Shown in pieces: positions 16,315-23,273 of a DNA stretch of 39,574 nt. A program made the translations under genes and the position numbers. Position 1 is the first letter of the stretch, and each line of letters starts with the position of its first letter. This DNA comes from Glycomyces sp. YM15 (GTDB lineage: Bacteria; Actinomycetota; Actinomycetes; Mycobacteriales; Micromonosporaceae): assembly GCF_016918015.1 (NCBI RefSeq), contig NZ_JAERMK010000033.1:1-39574 (forward strand), given 5' to 3'. The notes under the pieces were generated by a model. The model had not been told where the DNA came from and did no database searches. It saw only the letters and a list, made by a program, of their open reading frames with translations.

Positions 16315-17267
16315 CACTTTCTGAAGTCCAGTATTCGAAGGCGGGATAGGCCCCGCCACGTGGCCCGCTCGTCGACCCTGACGGCGAGGATCCGGTGCTG
16401 CCCGACCTCGACGGCGAGCCCGATCGGCATCCCGAGCCGCTGGAAGTACCCGCGCGGGGCCTTCAACGGCAGATCGTAGGTGAAGTCCCGGAGCGTCACG
16501 TGGGCGCGCAGGGACCAGCGGCCCGCGCCGTGCGCCGTCAGCTCCTCGGTGCGCACGCTCGCGGTGACCGCGGTCAGCGGGCCCTCCGCGCGGACCGCGA
16601 CGTCGGCCTCCACATCGAAGCCCGGGTCCTCGGCGGCCGGGACCGCGGTGCGCTTGCCCGGCGTCTCGCCCTTCGCGAGCCGGACCGCGCCGACTCGCAC
16701 TGAGGTGGCCTCGCAGCCCTCGACGGGCACGAAGAACGAGTACTCCAGGCGGTACTCGGCGCGCTTCACGCCCGTCCACACCAGGTACCGCGGCTCCACG
16801 CCCTTCGCGAGACGCCCGGTCACCCGCTCCGTAGCGGCCTCGAACCAAGTGTCCGCCAGCCCGTGCGGCTCCTCGCGGAACCCCGGGTAGCGGGCGAACA
16901 GCCGCCCGTCCTCGAGCAGGAACCGCGGCGCCGGCTCGGCGATCGCGGCTTCCAGCAGCGCATGGTCCCGGTGCCGCGCCAAAGCGATCCGCACCCGCTG
17001 CTCCGTGGGCAGGCGCAGGAGCACCGCCTCGGTCAGGTGCGCGTCGGCCAGGTCGGCGACCGCCGTCCAGCATTTCGCGCGTTCACCGGGTTCGAGCGCC
17101 AGCACCTGCGGTTGCAGGACCTCCGCGACCTCGGACGAGAAGGCCTCGAAGACCTGCTCGTCCCGGTCCGGTCCCGCTGCCGAGGCGAGGAGCCGCCCGG
17201 CGGCCGCGACTCGCTCGATCGGCGCTGAAGCGAGCGTCGCCGCGGCGGGAGGGGTCGTGTCGTTCAT
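16314..17267 (-). CDS. Conserved protein of unknown function, orphan glycosyltransferase-tail-like domain
   Basis: This 317-residue protein is not a known enzyme. The first ~110 residues are helical (EQVFEAFSSEVAEVLQPQVL, then LRLPTEQRVRIALARHRDHA). Residues from about 125 read APRFLLEDGRLFARYPGFRE. The rest is beta-rich, with YLVWTGVKRAEYRLEYSFFV and a late DFTYDLPLKAPRGYFQRLG. This order resembles the C-terminal accessory region that follows the catalytic domain in some actinobacterial GT2 enzymes and in TarS-like wall teichoic acid transferases, but here no catalytic domain is attached. It overlaps both neighbours (ATGA with the oxidoreductase stop, TGATG with the dehydrogenase start). It may help recognise or position a polymer acceptor; that is inference. 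Confidence 0.8.
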   Translation of the reverse strand: MNDTTPPAAATLASAPIERVAAAGRLLASAAGPDRDEQVFEAFSSEVAEVLQPQVLALEPGERAKCWTAVADLADAHLTEAVLLRLPTEQRVRIALARHRDHALLEAAIAEPAPRFLLEDGRLFARYPGFREEPHGLADTWFEAATERVTGRLAKGVEPRYLVWTGVKRAEYRLEYSFFVPVEGCEATSVRVGAVRLAKGETPGKRTAVPAAEDPGFDVEADVAVRAEGPLTAVTASVRTEELTAHGAGRWSLRAHVTLRDFTYDLPLKAPRGYFQRLGMPIGLAVEVGQHRILAVRVDERATWRGLSRLRILDFRK

Positions 17268-18289
17268 CGCGTTCCGGCGCCGTCCAAGGCAGTGGCGTCG
17301 AGCGCGACGGTCTGGCCGGTCGCGGCCGACCGCAGCATCATCTCCGAGACCTCCACCGTCATCGCCCCGCGCCGCAGGTCCACGATGTCGTTCGGCTTGC
17401 CCAGCACGGCGTCGCGGAAATGCTCGTGCTCCACCAGCAGCGGCTCGCGCTTGCGGATCGCGTACCGGATCATGTCGCCCTCGGAGACGCCCCGGAAGTT
17501 GCTGATCGCCTCCCACTCGGTGTCGACCACGCCGTTGGCGTAGAACGTGAGGTCGGCGGTGAGCGTGTCGGCGACGAAGCAGCCCCGGTCGCCGGTGACG
17601 ACGGTGGTGCGCTCCTTGAACGGGCTCAACCAGTTCACCGAGTGGTTCGCGATCGCCCCGCCCGACAGCTGCCCGACCGCCGCGATCATGTCCTCGTGCT
17701 CCCGGCCCGACCGCGACACCGTCTGGGCGCTGATCGTCCGATAGGACTGGCCGGTCACGAAACCGGTCAGGTCGATGTCGTGCGTCGCGAGGTCCTTCAC
17801 GACCCCCACGTCCGCGATCCGGCCCGGGAACGGCCCCTGGCGGCGCGTCACCACCTGCAGGATCTCGCCCAGCTCGCCCGCTTTCAACCGCTCCCGCAGC
17901 GAAGCGACGGCCGGGTTGAACCGCTCGATGTGCCCCACGCCCGCGACCAGGCCCGCCGCCTCGAACGCCGCCGCCAGCCGCACCGACGCCTCCGCCGTGT
18001 GCGCCAGCGGCTTCTCGATGAGCGCGTGCACGCCCGCGGCGGCCAGCGCCAGCCCCACCTGCTCGTGGTACGCCGTCGGGCACGCCACCACCACGTAGTC
18101 GACGCCCAGTGCGATCAGGTCCTCGACCTGCGCGACCAGGCCCACTCCGGACGGCAGCGACGCCGCGTCCGCCACCGGATCGGCCACCGCCACCAGATCG
18201 ACGCCTTCGAGGGCGTTCAGCACCCGGGCGTGGTTGCGGCCCATGGCGCCCAGGCCCACGAGGCCTGCGCGCAGTTGCGAATCGGTCAC
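17264..18289 (-). CDS. Gfo/Idh/MocA oxidoreductase, UDP-HexNAc(A) 3-dehydrogenase (WbpB/GnnA-like)
   Basis: This 341-residue enzyme is predicted to oxidise the C3 hydroxyl of a UDP-GlcNAc-type sugar with NAD(P)+, giving the 3-keto compound used by the aminotransferase. The Rossmann motif is LRAGLVGLGAMGRNHARVL. The family EKP motif is in ALIEKPLAHTAEA. AGVGHIERFNPAVASLRERL, followed by GPFPGRIADVGVVKDLATHD, resembles UDP-GlcNAc 3-dehydrogenases; the DLATHDIDL His is the usual catalytic-site residue. WbpB acts on the uronic acid, whereas GnnA-type enzymes act on UDP-GlcNAc. Which applies here is not decided by sequence, though the dehydrogenase two genes away favours WbpB. A GTG start at 18289 overlaps the aminotransferase stop (GTGA). 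Confidence 0.9.
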   Translation of the reverse strand: MTDSQLRAGLVGLGAMGRNHARVLNALEGVDLVAVADPVADAASLPSGVGLVAQVEDLIALGVDYVVVACPTAYHEQVGLALAAAGVHALIEKPLAHTAEASVRLAAAFEAAGLVAGVGHIERFNPAVASLRERLKAGELGEILQVVTRRQGPFPGRIADVGVVKDLATHDIDLTGFVTGQSYRTISAQTVSRSGREHEDMIAAVGQLSGGAIANHSVNWLSPFKERTTVVTGDRGCFVADTLTADLTFYANGVVDTEWEAISNFRGVSEGDMIRYAIRKREPLLVEHEHFRDAVLGKPNDIVDLRRGAMTVEVSEMMLRSAATGQTVALDATALDGAGTR

Positions 18290-19383
18290 TGCTGGAGCTC
18301 CAATGCGTTCACCGCGGCGATGACGCGGTCGAGGTCGCCGTCGGTGAGCGACGGGTGAACCGGGATCGACAGGACCTCGGCGGCCGCGCGGTCGGTCACC
18401 GGCAGGTCGACGTCCATGTGGGCGTAAGGAATGAGCTTGTGGATCGGCGTCGGGTAGTACACGGCCGAACCGACCCCCGCCGCCTTCAACTGCGCCAGGG
18501 CGCCGTCGCGGTCGGCCGCGTCGACGCGCACGGTGTACTGGTGGTAGATGTGGCGCGCGCCGGGAGCGACCGGCGGCGTGACCACCGTCTTCAGCTCCGC
18601 GTCGAAGCGCGAGGCGTTCGCGCGGCGCTGCTCCGTCCAGCCTTCGAGCTGCCCCAGCTGCACCCGCCCGATCGCGGCGGACACGTCCGTCATGCGCATG
18701 TTCGCGCCCACGATCTCGTTCGCGTACCGCTGTTCCATGCCCTGGTTGCGCAGCAGCCGCAGGGTCCGCGCCAGTTGGGCGTCGTCGGTGGAGACCATGC
18801 CGCCCTCGAGCGAATGCATGTTCTTCGTCGGATAGAAGCTGAACGTCCCGGCCTTCCCGAAGGAGCCGACCGGCTTCCCGTCGACCTGCGCGCCGTGCGC
18901 CTGGCAGGCGTCTTCGAGGAGGGCGAGCCCGTGCCGGTCGGCCAGCGCCGTCAGACGCGGCATGTCCGCCGGGTTCCCGTACAGGTGCACCGGCATGATC
19001 GCCGCGGTCTTCGGGCCGATGAGCGCCGCGACGGCGTCGGGGTCGATGTTGAACGAGCCGGCCTCGATGTCCGCGAACACGGGGTCGGCGCCGACCAGCC
19101 GCACCGCGTTCGCGCTCGCGGCGAACGAGAACGAGGGCACGATCACTTCGTCGCCGGGGCCGATGCCCATGGCGAGGAGCGCGAGCTGGAGCGCGGAGGT
19201 GCCGGAGTTGACGGCGACGCAGTGCGCGGTGCCGGAGACCTTCGTGAACTCCTCTTCGAAGGCCGCCACCTCGGGGCCCTGCACGACCATGCCGCTGCGC
19301 AGCACGCGCACCGCGGCTTCGATCTCGGCCTCGCCGATGTGCGGTCGCGCCGGGGGAATGAACTCCCTCTGCTCGTCTGACAT
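18286..19383 (-). CDS. DegT/DnrJ/EryC1 PLP-dependent aminotransferase (WbpE-like)
   Basis: This 365-residue enzyme should convert a UDP-3-keto sugar to the 3-amino sugar, usually with glutamate as donor. It is a complete sugar aminotransferase: NSGTSALQLALLAMGIGPGD binds the phosphate of PLP, LEDACQAHGAQ gives the Asp (about 158) that contacts the pyridine nitrogen, and FSFYPTKNM supplies the Schiff-base Lys (about 187). The C-terminal part has PHYHQ-like ARHIYHQYTVRV and YYPTPIHKLIPY. It is the first gene of a five-gene leftward operon. The ATG at 19383 follows GGGGGGA on the minus strand. A 17-bp motif upstream (19434-19450) is shared with the Stealth gene. Confidence 0.93.
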   Translation of the reverse strand: MSDEQREFIPPARPHIGEAEIEAAVRVLRSGMVVQGPEVAAFEEEFTKVSGTAHCVAVNSGTSALQLALLAMGIGPGDEVIVPSFSFAASANAVRLVGADPVFADIEAGSFNIDPDAVAALIGPKTAAIMPVHLYGNPADMPRLTALADRHGLALLEDACQAHGAQVDGKPVGSFGKAGTFSFYPTKNMHSLEGGMVSTDDAQLARTLRLLRNQGMEQRYANEIVGANMRMTDVSAAIGRVQLGQLEGWTEQRRANASRFDAELKTVVTPPVAPGARHIYHQYTVRVDAADRDGALAQLKAAGVGSAVYYPTPIHKLIPYAHMDVDLPVTDRAAAEVLSIPVHPSLTDGDLDRVIAAVNALELQQ

Positions 19384-19426
19384 TCGTCCCCCCAGGGGTG
19401 TGGTTCGCGGGCTTTCGTTCGATGAT

Positions 19427-19450
19427 GCGCCGTCGATAATACAGACGCAA
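19427..19450 (-). promoter_or_regulatory. Shared upstream motif, copy 1 (aminotransferase operon)
   Basis: The + strand CGATAATACAGACGCAA (19434-19450) lies 51-67 nt before the aminotransferase start and follows GCGCC (19427-19431). Read in the direction of the operon it gives TTGCGTCTGTATTATCG, with TATTAT as a plausible -10. The copy at 21321-21337 differs at one base of 17. This is either a shared promoter core or an operator. Confidence 0.6.
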
Positions 19451-19535
19451 TATTCGGTTAATTGACGCAGAACCCGAGGAAAAGACCAGGTTCCGAACAG
19501 GAGGCCCGGGCGTGAACCGGGCCTCCGCGGGCCGT

Positions 19536-21263
19536 TCAGCGGCGCTCGTACGGCGACGGGAACGGGAAGTAGCGCTCCAGGAATCCGCGGACCATCGCAT
19601 CGACCTCCGCCTCCCGTTCAGCGGGCGTGTCGACGTCGTTGACGCAGAAGAACTCCGCGTCCCGCTCCGCCTCGAGCGCCGCGAGCCTCTCGGGCGCGTC
19701 CGCGGCGGCCACGTCCACGTACATGAGTTTCGACGCACCCGGCACGCCCCGGCCCGTCAGCACCGAGTAGTGGTGCAGCAGCCCCGCGAACTCGATGTCC
19801 CCCGGGTCGCGGAACCGCGACCGGGACGTCGCGGCCACCGCCTCCGGGTAGCGCGCCTCGACCTCCAGCGCGACCTGGCGCAGCTGCGGGTGCGGCACGT
19901 GCTTGAACTTGTTCGTGATCAGCCGCCCGAAGTCGGCCTCCAGCAGCCGCCGCGCGTTGCGGCCCGCCAGGTTCGGCGCCGAGTCCTCCGGACGGCCCTC
20001 CCCCAGCCCGATCTGCATCGACGAGAACGGGACCCGAGCGATCCCGTTCGCGTGGAAGAACTGCTCCGGGCGGCTCGCCGCGCCGAAGAACACGTCGTCG
20101 TTCAGGATCAGGTAATGGTCGGCCAGGCCCGGGATGCGGTGCAGCTGCGTCGTGATCGCATGCGAGTTGAACACCGGGAGCGCCGACGGGTCCGCGAAGA
20201 TCTCACCGTGGTCGACCACCCGGACGCCCGGCGCCTCCGTGTCGAGCCATGCCGGAGTCTGCCCGGCCGTGACGATGTAGACGTTCCGCACGTACGGCGC
20301 GAACGCATGCAGCGACCGCAGCGAGTACTTCAGCTCGTCCCGGTCGGTGTACCGCGACGCCCCCGCCAGATGCGCGTGGCCGTCCGCGTCGACCCCCGAG
20401 TACTCGGCCCGGCGGGCCGCCCACACGGGATCGGACCCGTCGACCCACATGTACACCGCGTCCACCGGGAAGTCCACGTCGTCCACGAGCTTGCGGGTGA
20501 ACGGCTCGAACGTCGGATACTGCAACTCCCCCACGCTCATCGTCGCCGCCCGCCGCGCCTCCGCGGGCAGCACGTCCGCCACCCGGTTCGGCCGGGGCGC
20601 CACCCACGCGCCCGCCAGCAGGCCCTTCGGGACGAGCACCTTGACCTTGTCGATCCGCTGCGCGAAATCGGGATGGGCCGAGAAGTCCTCTCCGTCCGAC
20701 CAGAACTCCACATCGCACCCGTACTCGAGCCCCGCCAGGCACTGCCCCTCGGGACCGAGCAGGAAGCGCCCGTACCGCAGGATCTGCGAACGCTTCACGT
20801 CTTGCGGCAGCGCGCCCTCCGCGTACAGCGCCGGCCCCGCCGTGAGGTTCCCCGCGCGGCTCGAACGGGCCACGTACAGCTCCGAATCGCCGTGCCGCTC
20901 GCGCATCGACTCCAGGAACGCCTTCTTGTCCGCCCGCCGCAACCCGACCGCGAACCGCTCGGGCGCGTTGCCGCGCACGAGGAAGTACTCCAGCCCGGCC
21001 GCCTCGGCCGCCTCGACCACCAGCCGCAGGTTCGCCTCGGCCGCCTCGCGGGCCGTGAAGTGCTCCACCCGGCGGCCCACGAGACTGCGGCCGCCGCGCT
21101 CGAACACCGCCAGCGCCGGATCGCCCGCCGCCAGCGCGGCCCGGCGCGGCCCCGCACGCCCCTCGCGGACGCGCGCGGCCCGCCGCTCCTTCAGCGACGC
21201 GGGCACGAACCGACCCACAGCCCTGCGCATCCTCGCGACAGGGTTCCGCTGGTCCTTGGGCAT
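19536..21263 (-). CDS. Stealth-family sugar-phosphate transferase
   Basis: This 575-residue protein has the conserved regions of the Stealth family, hexose-1-phosphate transferases that build phosphodiester-linked capsule-type polysaccharides (CpsY-like). A variable N-terminal part (residues 1-265) is followed by CR1 (FPVDAVYMWVDGSDPVWAAR). CR2 has ELKYSLRSLHAFAPYVRNVY, IVTAGQTPAWLD and the acidic HYLILNDDVFFGAA. CR3 follows with LITNKFKHVPHPQLRQV, and a short CR4-like end with FFCVNDVD. No signal peptide or membrane segment is seen, so it should act in the cytoplasm. The ATG at 21263 has AAGGAG six nt upstream. It forms a single-gene unit, but shares an upstream motif with the diamino-sugar operon that follows, which suggests joint control. 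Confidence 0.93.
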   Translation of the reverse strand: MPKDQRNPVARMRRAVGRFVPASLKERRAARVREGRAGPRRAALAAGDPALAVFERGGRSLVGRRVEHFTAREAAEANLRLVVEAAEAAGLEYFLVRGNAPERFAVGLRRADKKAFLESMRERHGDSELYVARSSRAGNLTAGPALYAEGALPQDVKRSQILRYGRFLLGPEGQCLAGLEYGCDVEFWSDGEDFSAHPDFAQRIDKVKVLVPKGLLAGAWVAPRPNRVADVLPAEARRAATMSVGELQYPTFEPFTRKLVDDVDFPVDAVYMWVDGSDPVWAARRAEYSGVDADGHAHLAGASRYTDRDELKYSLRSLHAFAPYVRNVYIVTAGQTPAWLDTEAPGVRVVDHGEIFADPSALPVFNSHAITTQLHRIPGLADHYLILNDDVFFGAASRPEQFFHANGIARVPFSSMQIGLGEGRPEDSAPNLAGRNARRLLEADFGRLITNKFKHVPHPQLRQVALEVEARYPEAVAATSRSRFRDPGDIEFAGLLHHYSVLTGRGVPGASKLMYVDVAAADAPERLAALEAERDAEFFCVNDVDTPAEREAEVDAMVRGFLERYFPFPSPYERR

Positions 21264-21312
21264 CCGTACTCCTTGTGATGGGCGATGAAGGCAATGGGGG
21301 TGAACGGCGCGG

Positions 21313-21337
21313 GCGCCTTCCGATAATACAAACGCAA
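21313..21337 (-). promoter_or_regulatory. Shared upstream motif, copy 2 (Stealth gene)
   Basis: The + strand CGATAATACAAACGCAA (21321-21337) lies 58-74 nt before the Stealth start and follows GCGCC (21313-21317). On the minus strand it reads TTGCGTTTGTATTATCG. It is nearly identical, in sequence and in distance from the gene, to the copy ahead of the aminotransferase operon. Confidence 0.6.
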
Positions 21338-21384
21338 CAGGCCGTGAACAGGTTGCCGCCGACGCGAAGGCACTGGTCGAGCGG

Positions 21385-22185
21385 TCAGACCGGGCGGTCG
21401 GCGGCCAGCGCGTCCCTCGCGAACTTCACGGACTCGTACAGGTTCTCGGCCCGGCGGGTCCGGTTGCCGCTCTTGCGGGTGCTCACCTCGACGGTGATCG
21501 AGCCGTTCCAGTCGGAGGCCCCGAGCGCGCCGAGCAGCTCCGCGCACGGCTGCGTCCCGCGGCCCGGCACCAGGTGCTGGTCCGGGCCCGGCTCGGTGCC
21601 GTCGCACAGGTGGATGTGCCGCAGGCCCTTGCCCATCCGCTCGGCCATCGCGAGCGCGTCGGCGCCTGAGGCGGCGCAGTGCGAGAGGTCCAGCGTGTAC
21701 GAGTCGTAGCCGTGCCGGGTCGGGTCCCAGTGCGGGCGGTAGGGCACGAGCTTGCGCTTGCCGAGCTTGAGCGGGAACATGTTCTCCACCGCGATCTCGA
21801 CGTGCGGGTAGCGGGCCCGCAGCCCGTCGAGGACGGTCGAGAACTTCGACGCGTAGTCCTTCTGCCACGAGAACGGCGGGTGGATCACCACCACCGGCGA
21901 CTCGAGGTACTCGGCCGCCTGCACCGACCGGCGCAGCCGCGTCCACGGGTCGGCGCTCCACACCCGCTGCGTCACGAGGAGGCACGGCGCGTGCACCGCG
22001 CCTATCTTCACGCCGTAGTGCTTGGCGAGGGAGGCGGCCGCCGCCGGGTCCTGGGAGACGCGGTCGGTGAAGACCATCAGCTCGACCCCGTCGTACCCCA
22101 GCTCAGCGGCGAGCTCGAAGCCCACGGCGGTGGGCTCCGGGTAGACGGAGGTGGTCGACAGCAGAACCGGGACGGACTGGGTCAC
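21385..22185 (-). CDS. Sugar phosphate isomerase/epimerase (xylose isomerase-like TIM barrel)
   Basis: This 266-residue protein belongs to the AP-endonuclease-2/xylose isomerase-like TIM barrels, metal-dependent enzymes that isomerise or epimerise small sugars and related polyols. It starts VPVLLSTTSVYPEPTAVGFE and has ELGYDGVELMVFTD. The likely metal ligands are Glu in IAVENMFPLKL, Asp in YTLDLSHCAASG, His in LRHIHLCDGTEPG and Glu in SITVEVSTRK. HLVPGRGTQPC is the usual loop near the active site. The start is the GTG at 22185. It lies 121 bp before the Stealth gene on the same strand. A link to the polymer locus cannot be shown from the sequence, and the substrate is unknown. Confidence 0.87.
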   Translation of the reverse strand: MTQSVPVLLSTTSVYPEPTAVGFELAAELGYDGVELMVFTDRVSQDPAAAASLAKHYGVKIGAVHAPCLLVTQRVWSADPWTRLRRSVQAAEYLESPVVVIHPPFSWQKDYASKFSTVLDGLRARYPHVEIAVENMFPLKLGKRKLVPYRPHWDPTRHGYDSYTLDLSHCAASGADALAMAERMGKGLRHIHLCDGTEPGPDQHLVPGRGTQPCAELLGALGASDWNGSITVEVSTRKSGNRTRRAENLYESVKFARDALAADRPV

Positions 22186-22217
22186 GACACCAGGGTACGC
22201 CGTGCGGATTCACGGCT

Positions 22218-22261
22218 CGCACGCTTCGCCGAGGGGGCCGTGGCCCGCACGCTTCGCCGAG
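22218..22261. repeat. Short direct repeat, GCTCGCACGCTTCGCC type
   Basis: The 16-mer CGCACGCTTCGCCGAG occurs at 22218-22233 and again at 22246-22261, in the gap between two divergent genes. A related sequence, GGCTCGCAAGCTTCGCC, lies upstream of hppA near 35517-35533. These look like members of a small intergenic repeat family. Confidence 0.55.
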
Positions 22262-22330
22262 CGGAGGAGATCAGCGGTGGCGGGCTTCCGCACGCGGGCG
22301 CGCGTCCCGTTCGGATCACGCCCGGCCGGG

Positions 22331-22342
22331 TACCTTGGTGGG
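22331..22342 (+). promoter_or_regulatory. Candidate -10 element for a leaderless start at 22343
   Basis: TACCTT at 22331-22336 fits TAnnnT and ends 6 nt before the ATG at 22343. No ribosome-binding sequence fits between them, so the transcript probably starts at or next to the ATG. Confidence 0.45.
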
Positions 22343-23185
22343 ATGACCGACGAGGTGGCGCAGGACTTCGACCGCGAATGGGTCGAGTTCCTCGATCCCG
22401 ACGACTCCACGACCATGGTCAGGGCCGATCTCACCTGGCTGCTCTCGCGCTGGGGCTGCGTGTTCGGCAAGCACCCCGACGAGGGCGGCTGCCCCGGCAT
22501 CGAGGCCGACCAGCCCGCCGACGGCTGCTGCCTGCACGGCGCGTTCTACACCGACGAGGCCGACATCAAGCGCACCAGGCAGATCGTCAAGCGGCTGACC
22601 CCCGAGACCTGGCAGCTGCACCGGCGCTGGAAGGACACCATCGTCGACGACACCCTCGAGAACGAGGACGGCGAAGAAGAGCCTGCGAAGAAGACCGCGG
22701 TCGTCGACGGCGCGTGCGTCTTCCACAACCGCGAGGGCTTCCCCACCGGCGCCGGATGCGCCCTGCACCAGCAGGCGATGCGCGACGGCGTCCACCCGAT
22801 GGAGTACAAGCCTGAGGTGTGCTGGCAGCTGCCCGTGAAGCGCGACTTCAAGACCGAGCACCGCGCCGACGGCACCGAGGTCTCGGTCACCCTCATCACC
22901 GAGTTCGACCGGGCCTCATGGGGACCGGGCGGGCACGACTTCGACTGGTGGTGCACGGCCTCCCCGACCGCGCACACCGCGGCCGAGCCCGTGTACCTCT
23001 CGTACGCGGTGGAGCTGACCGAGCTGCTCGGCGCGCGCGCCTACGAGAAGCTCGCCGACCTGTGCGACGCGCGCGACAAGCTCGGACTCGTCGCCCCGCA
23101 CCCCGCGACCGTGGCCGCCTCCCGCGGGGGGACCCCGCTGGCGTTCCCGACCCGGATCCGCCGGCCCGCCGAGGCGCAGCACTGA
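22343..23185 (+). CDS. Conserved cysteine-rich actinobacterial protein of unknown function
   Basis: This 280-residue protein has nine cysteines. The first cluster runs C-x10-C-x11-CC (in WGCVFGKHPDE, GGCPGI, DGCCLHGAF). The second has GACVFHNREGFPTGAGCALH and YKPEVCWQLPVKR. Such spaced Cys with a CC pair recall YkgJ-type putative zinc- or iron-binding domains, though I cannot assign the family with certainty. Between them lie DREWVEFLDPDDS and a helical TPETWQLHRRWKD. A charged patch (ENEDGEEEPAKK) separates the two halves. There is no signal peptide or membrane segment. The ATG at 22343 is preferred over upstream GTG codons because similarity and the leaderless -10 fit it. It looks like a housekeeping gene rather than part of the polymer locus. 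Confidence 0.8.
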   Translation: MTDEVAQDFDREWVEFLDPDDSTTMVRADLTWLLSRWGCVFGKHPDEGGCPGIEADQPADGCCLHGAFYTDEADIKRTRQIVKRLTPETWQLHRRWKDTIVDDTLENEDGEEEPAKKTAVVDGACVFHNREGFPTGAGCALHQQAMRDGVHPMEYKPEVCWQLPVKRDFKTEHRADGTEVSVTLITEFDRASWGPGGHDFDWWCTASPTAHTAAEPVYLSYAVELTELLGARAYEKLADLCDARDKLGLVAPHPATVAASRGGTPLAFPTRIRRPAEAQH

Positions 23186-23221
23186 GCCGACGTCCGCTGC
23201 AGGGCCGCGCGGCACGGCGAA

Positions 23222-23263
23222 CGCCGGAGGGGCCCTGCCGGATCCGGCGGGGCCCCTCCGGCG
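23222..23263. terminator. Bidirectional terminator between convergent genes
   Basis: A 14-bp perfect stem pairs 23222-23235 (CGCCGGAGGGGCCC) with 23250-23263. The 14-nt centre itself contains the palindrome GCCGGATCCGGC. The hairpin sits between the stops at 23185 and 23274 of two convergent genes and can serve both. Confidence 0.85.
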
Positions 23264-23273
23264 GACACGTCGT

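Noticed and set aside
13741..16479. A 912-residue open frame on the + strand.
   Set aside because: It lies opposite three well-supported leftward genes and its translation is only Val/Gly/Asp/Arg-rich antisense sequence.
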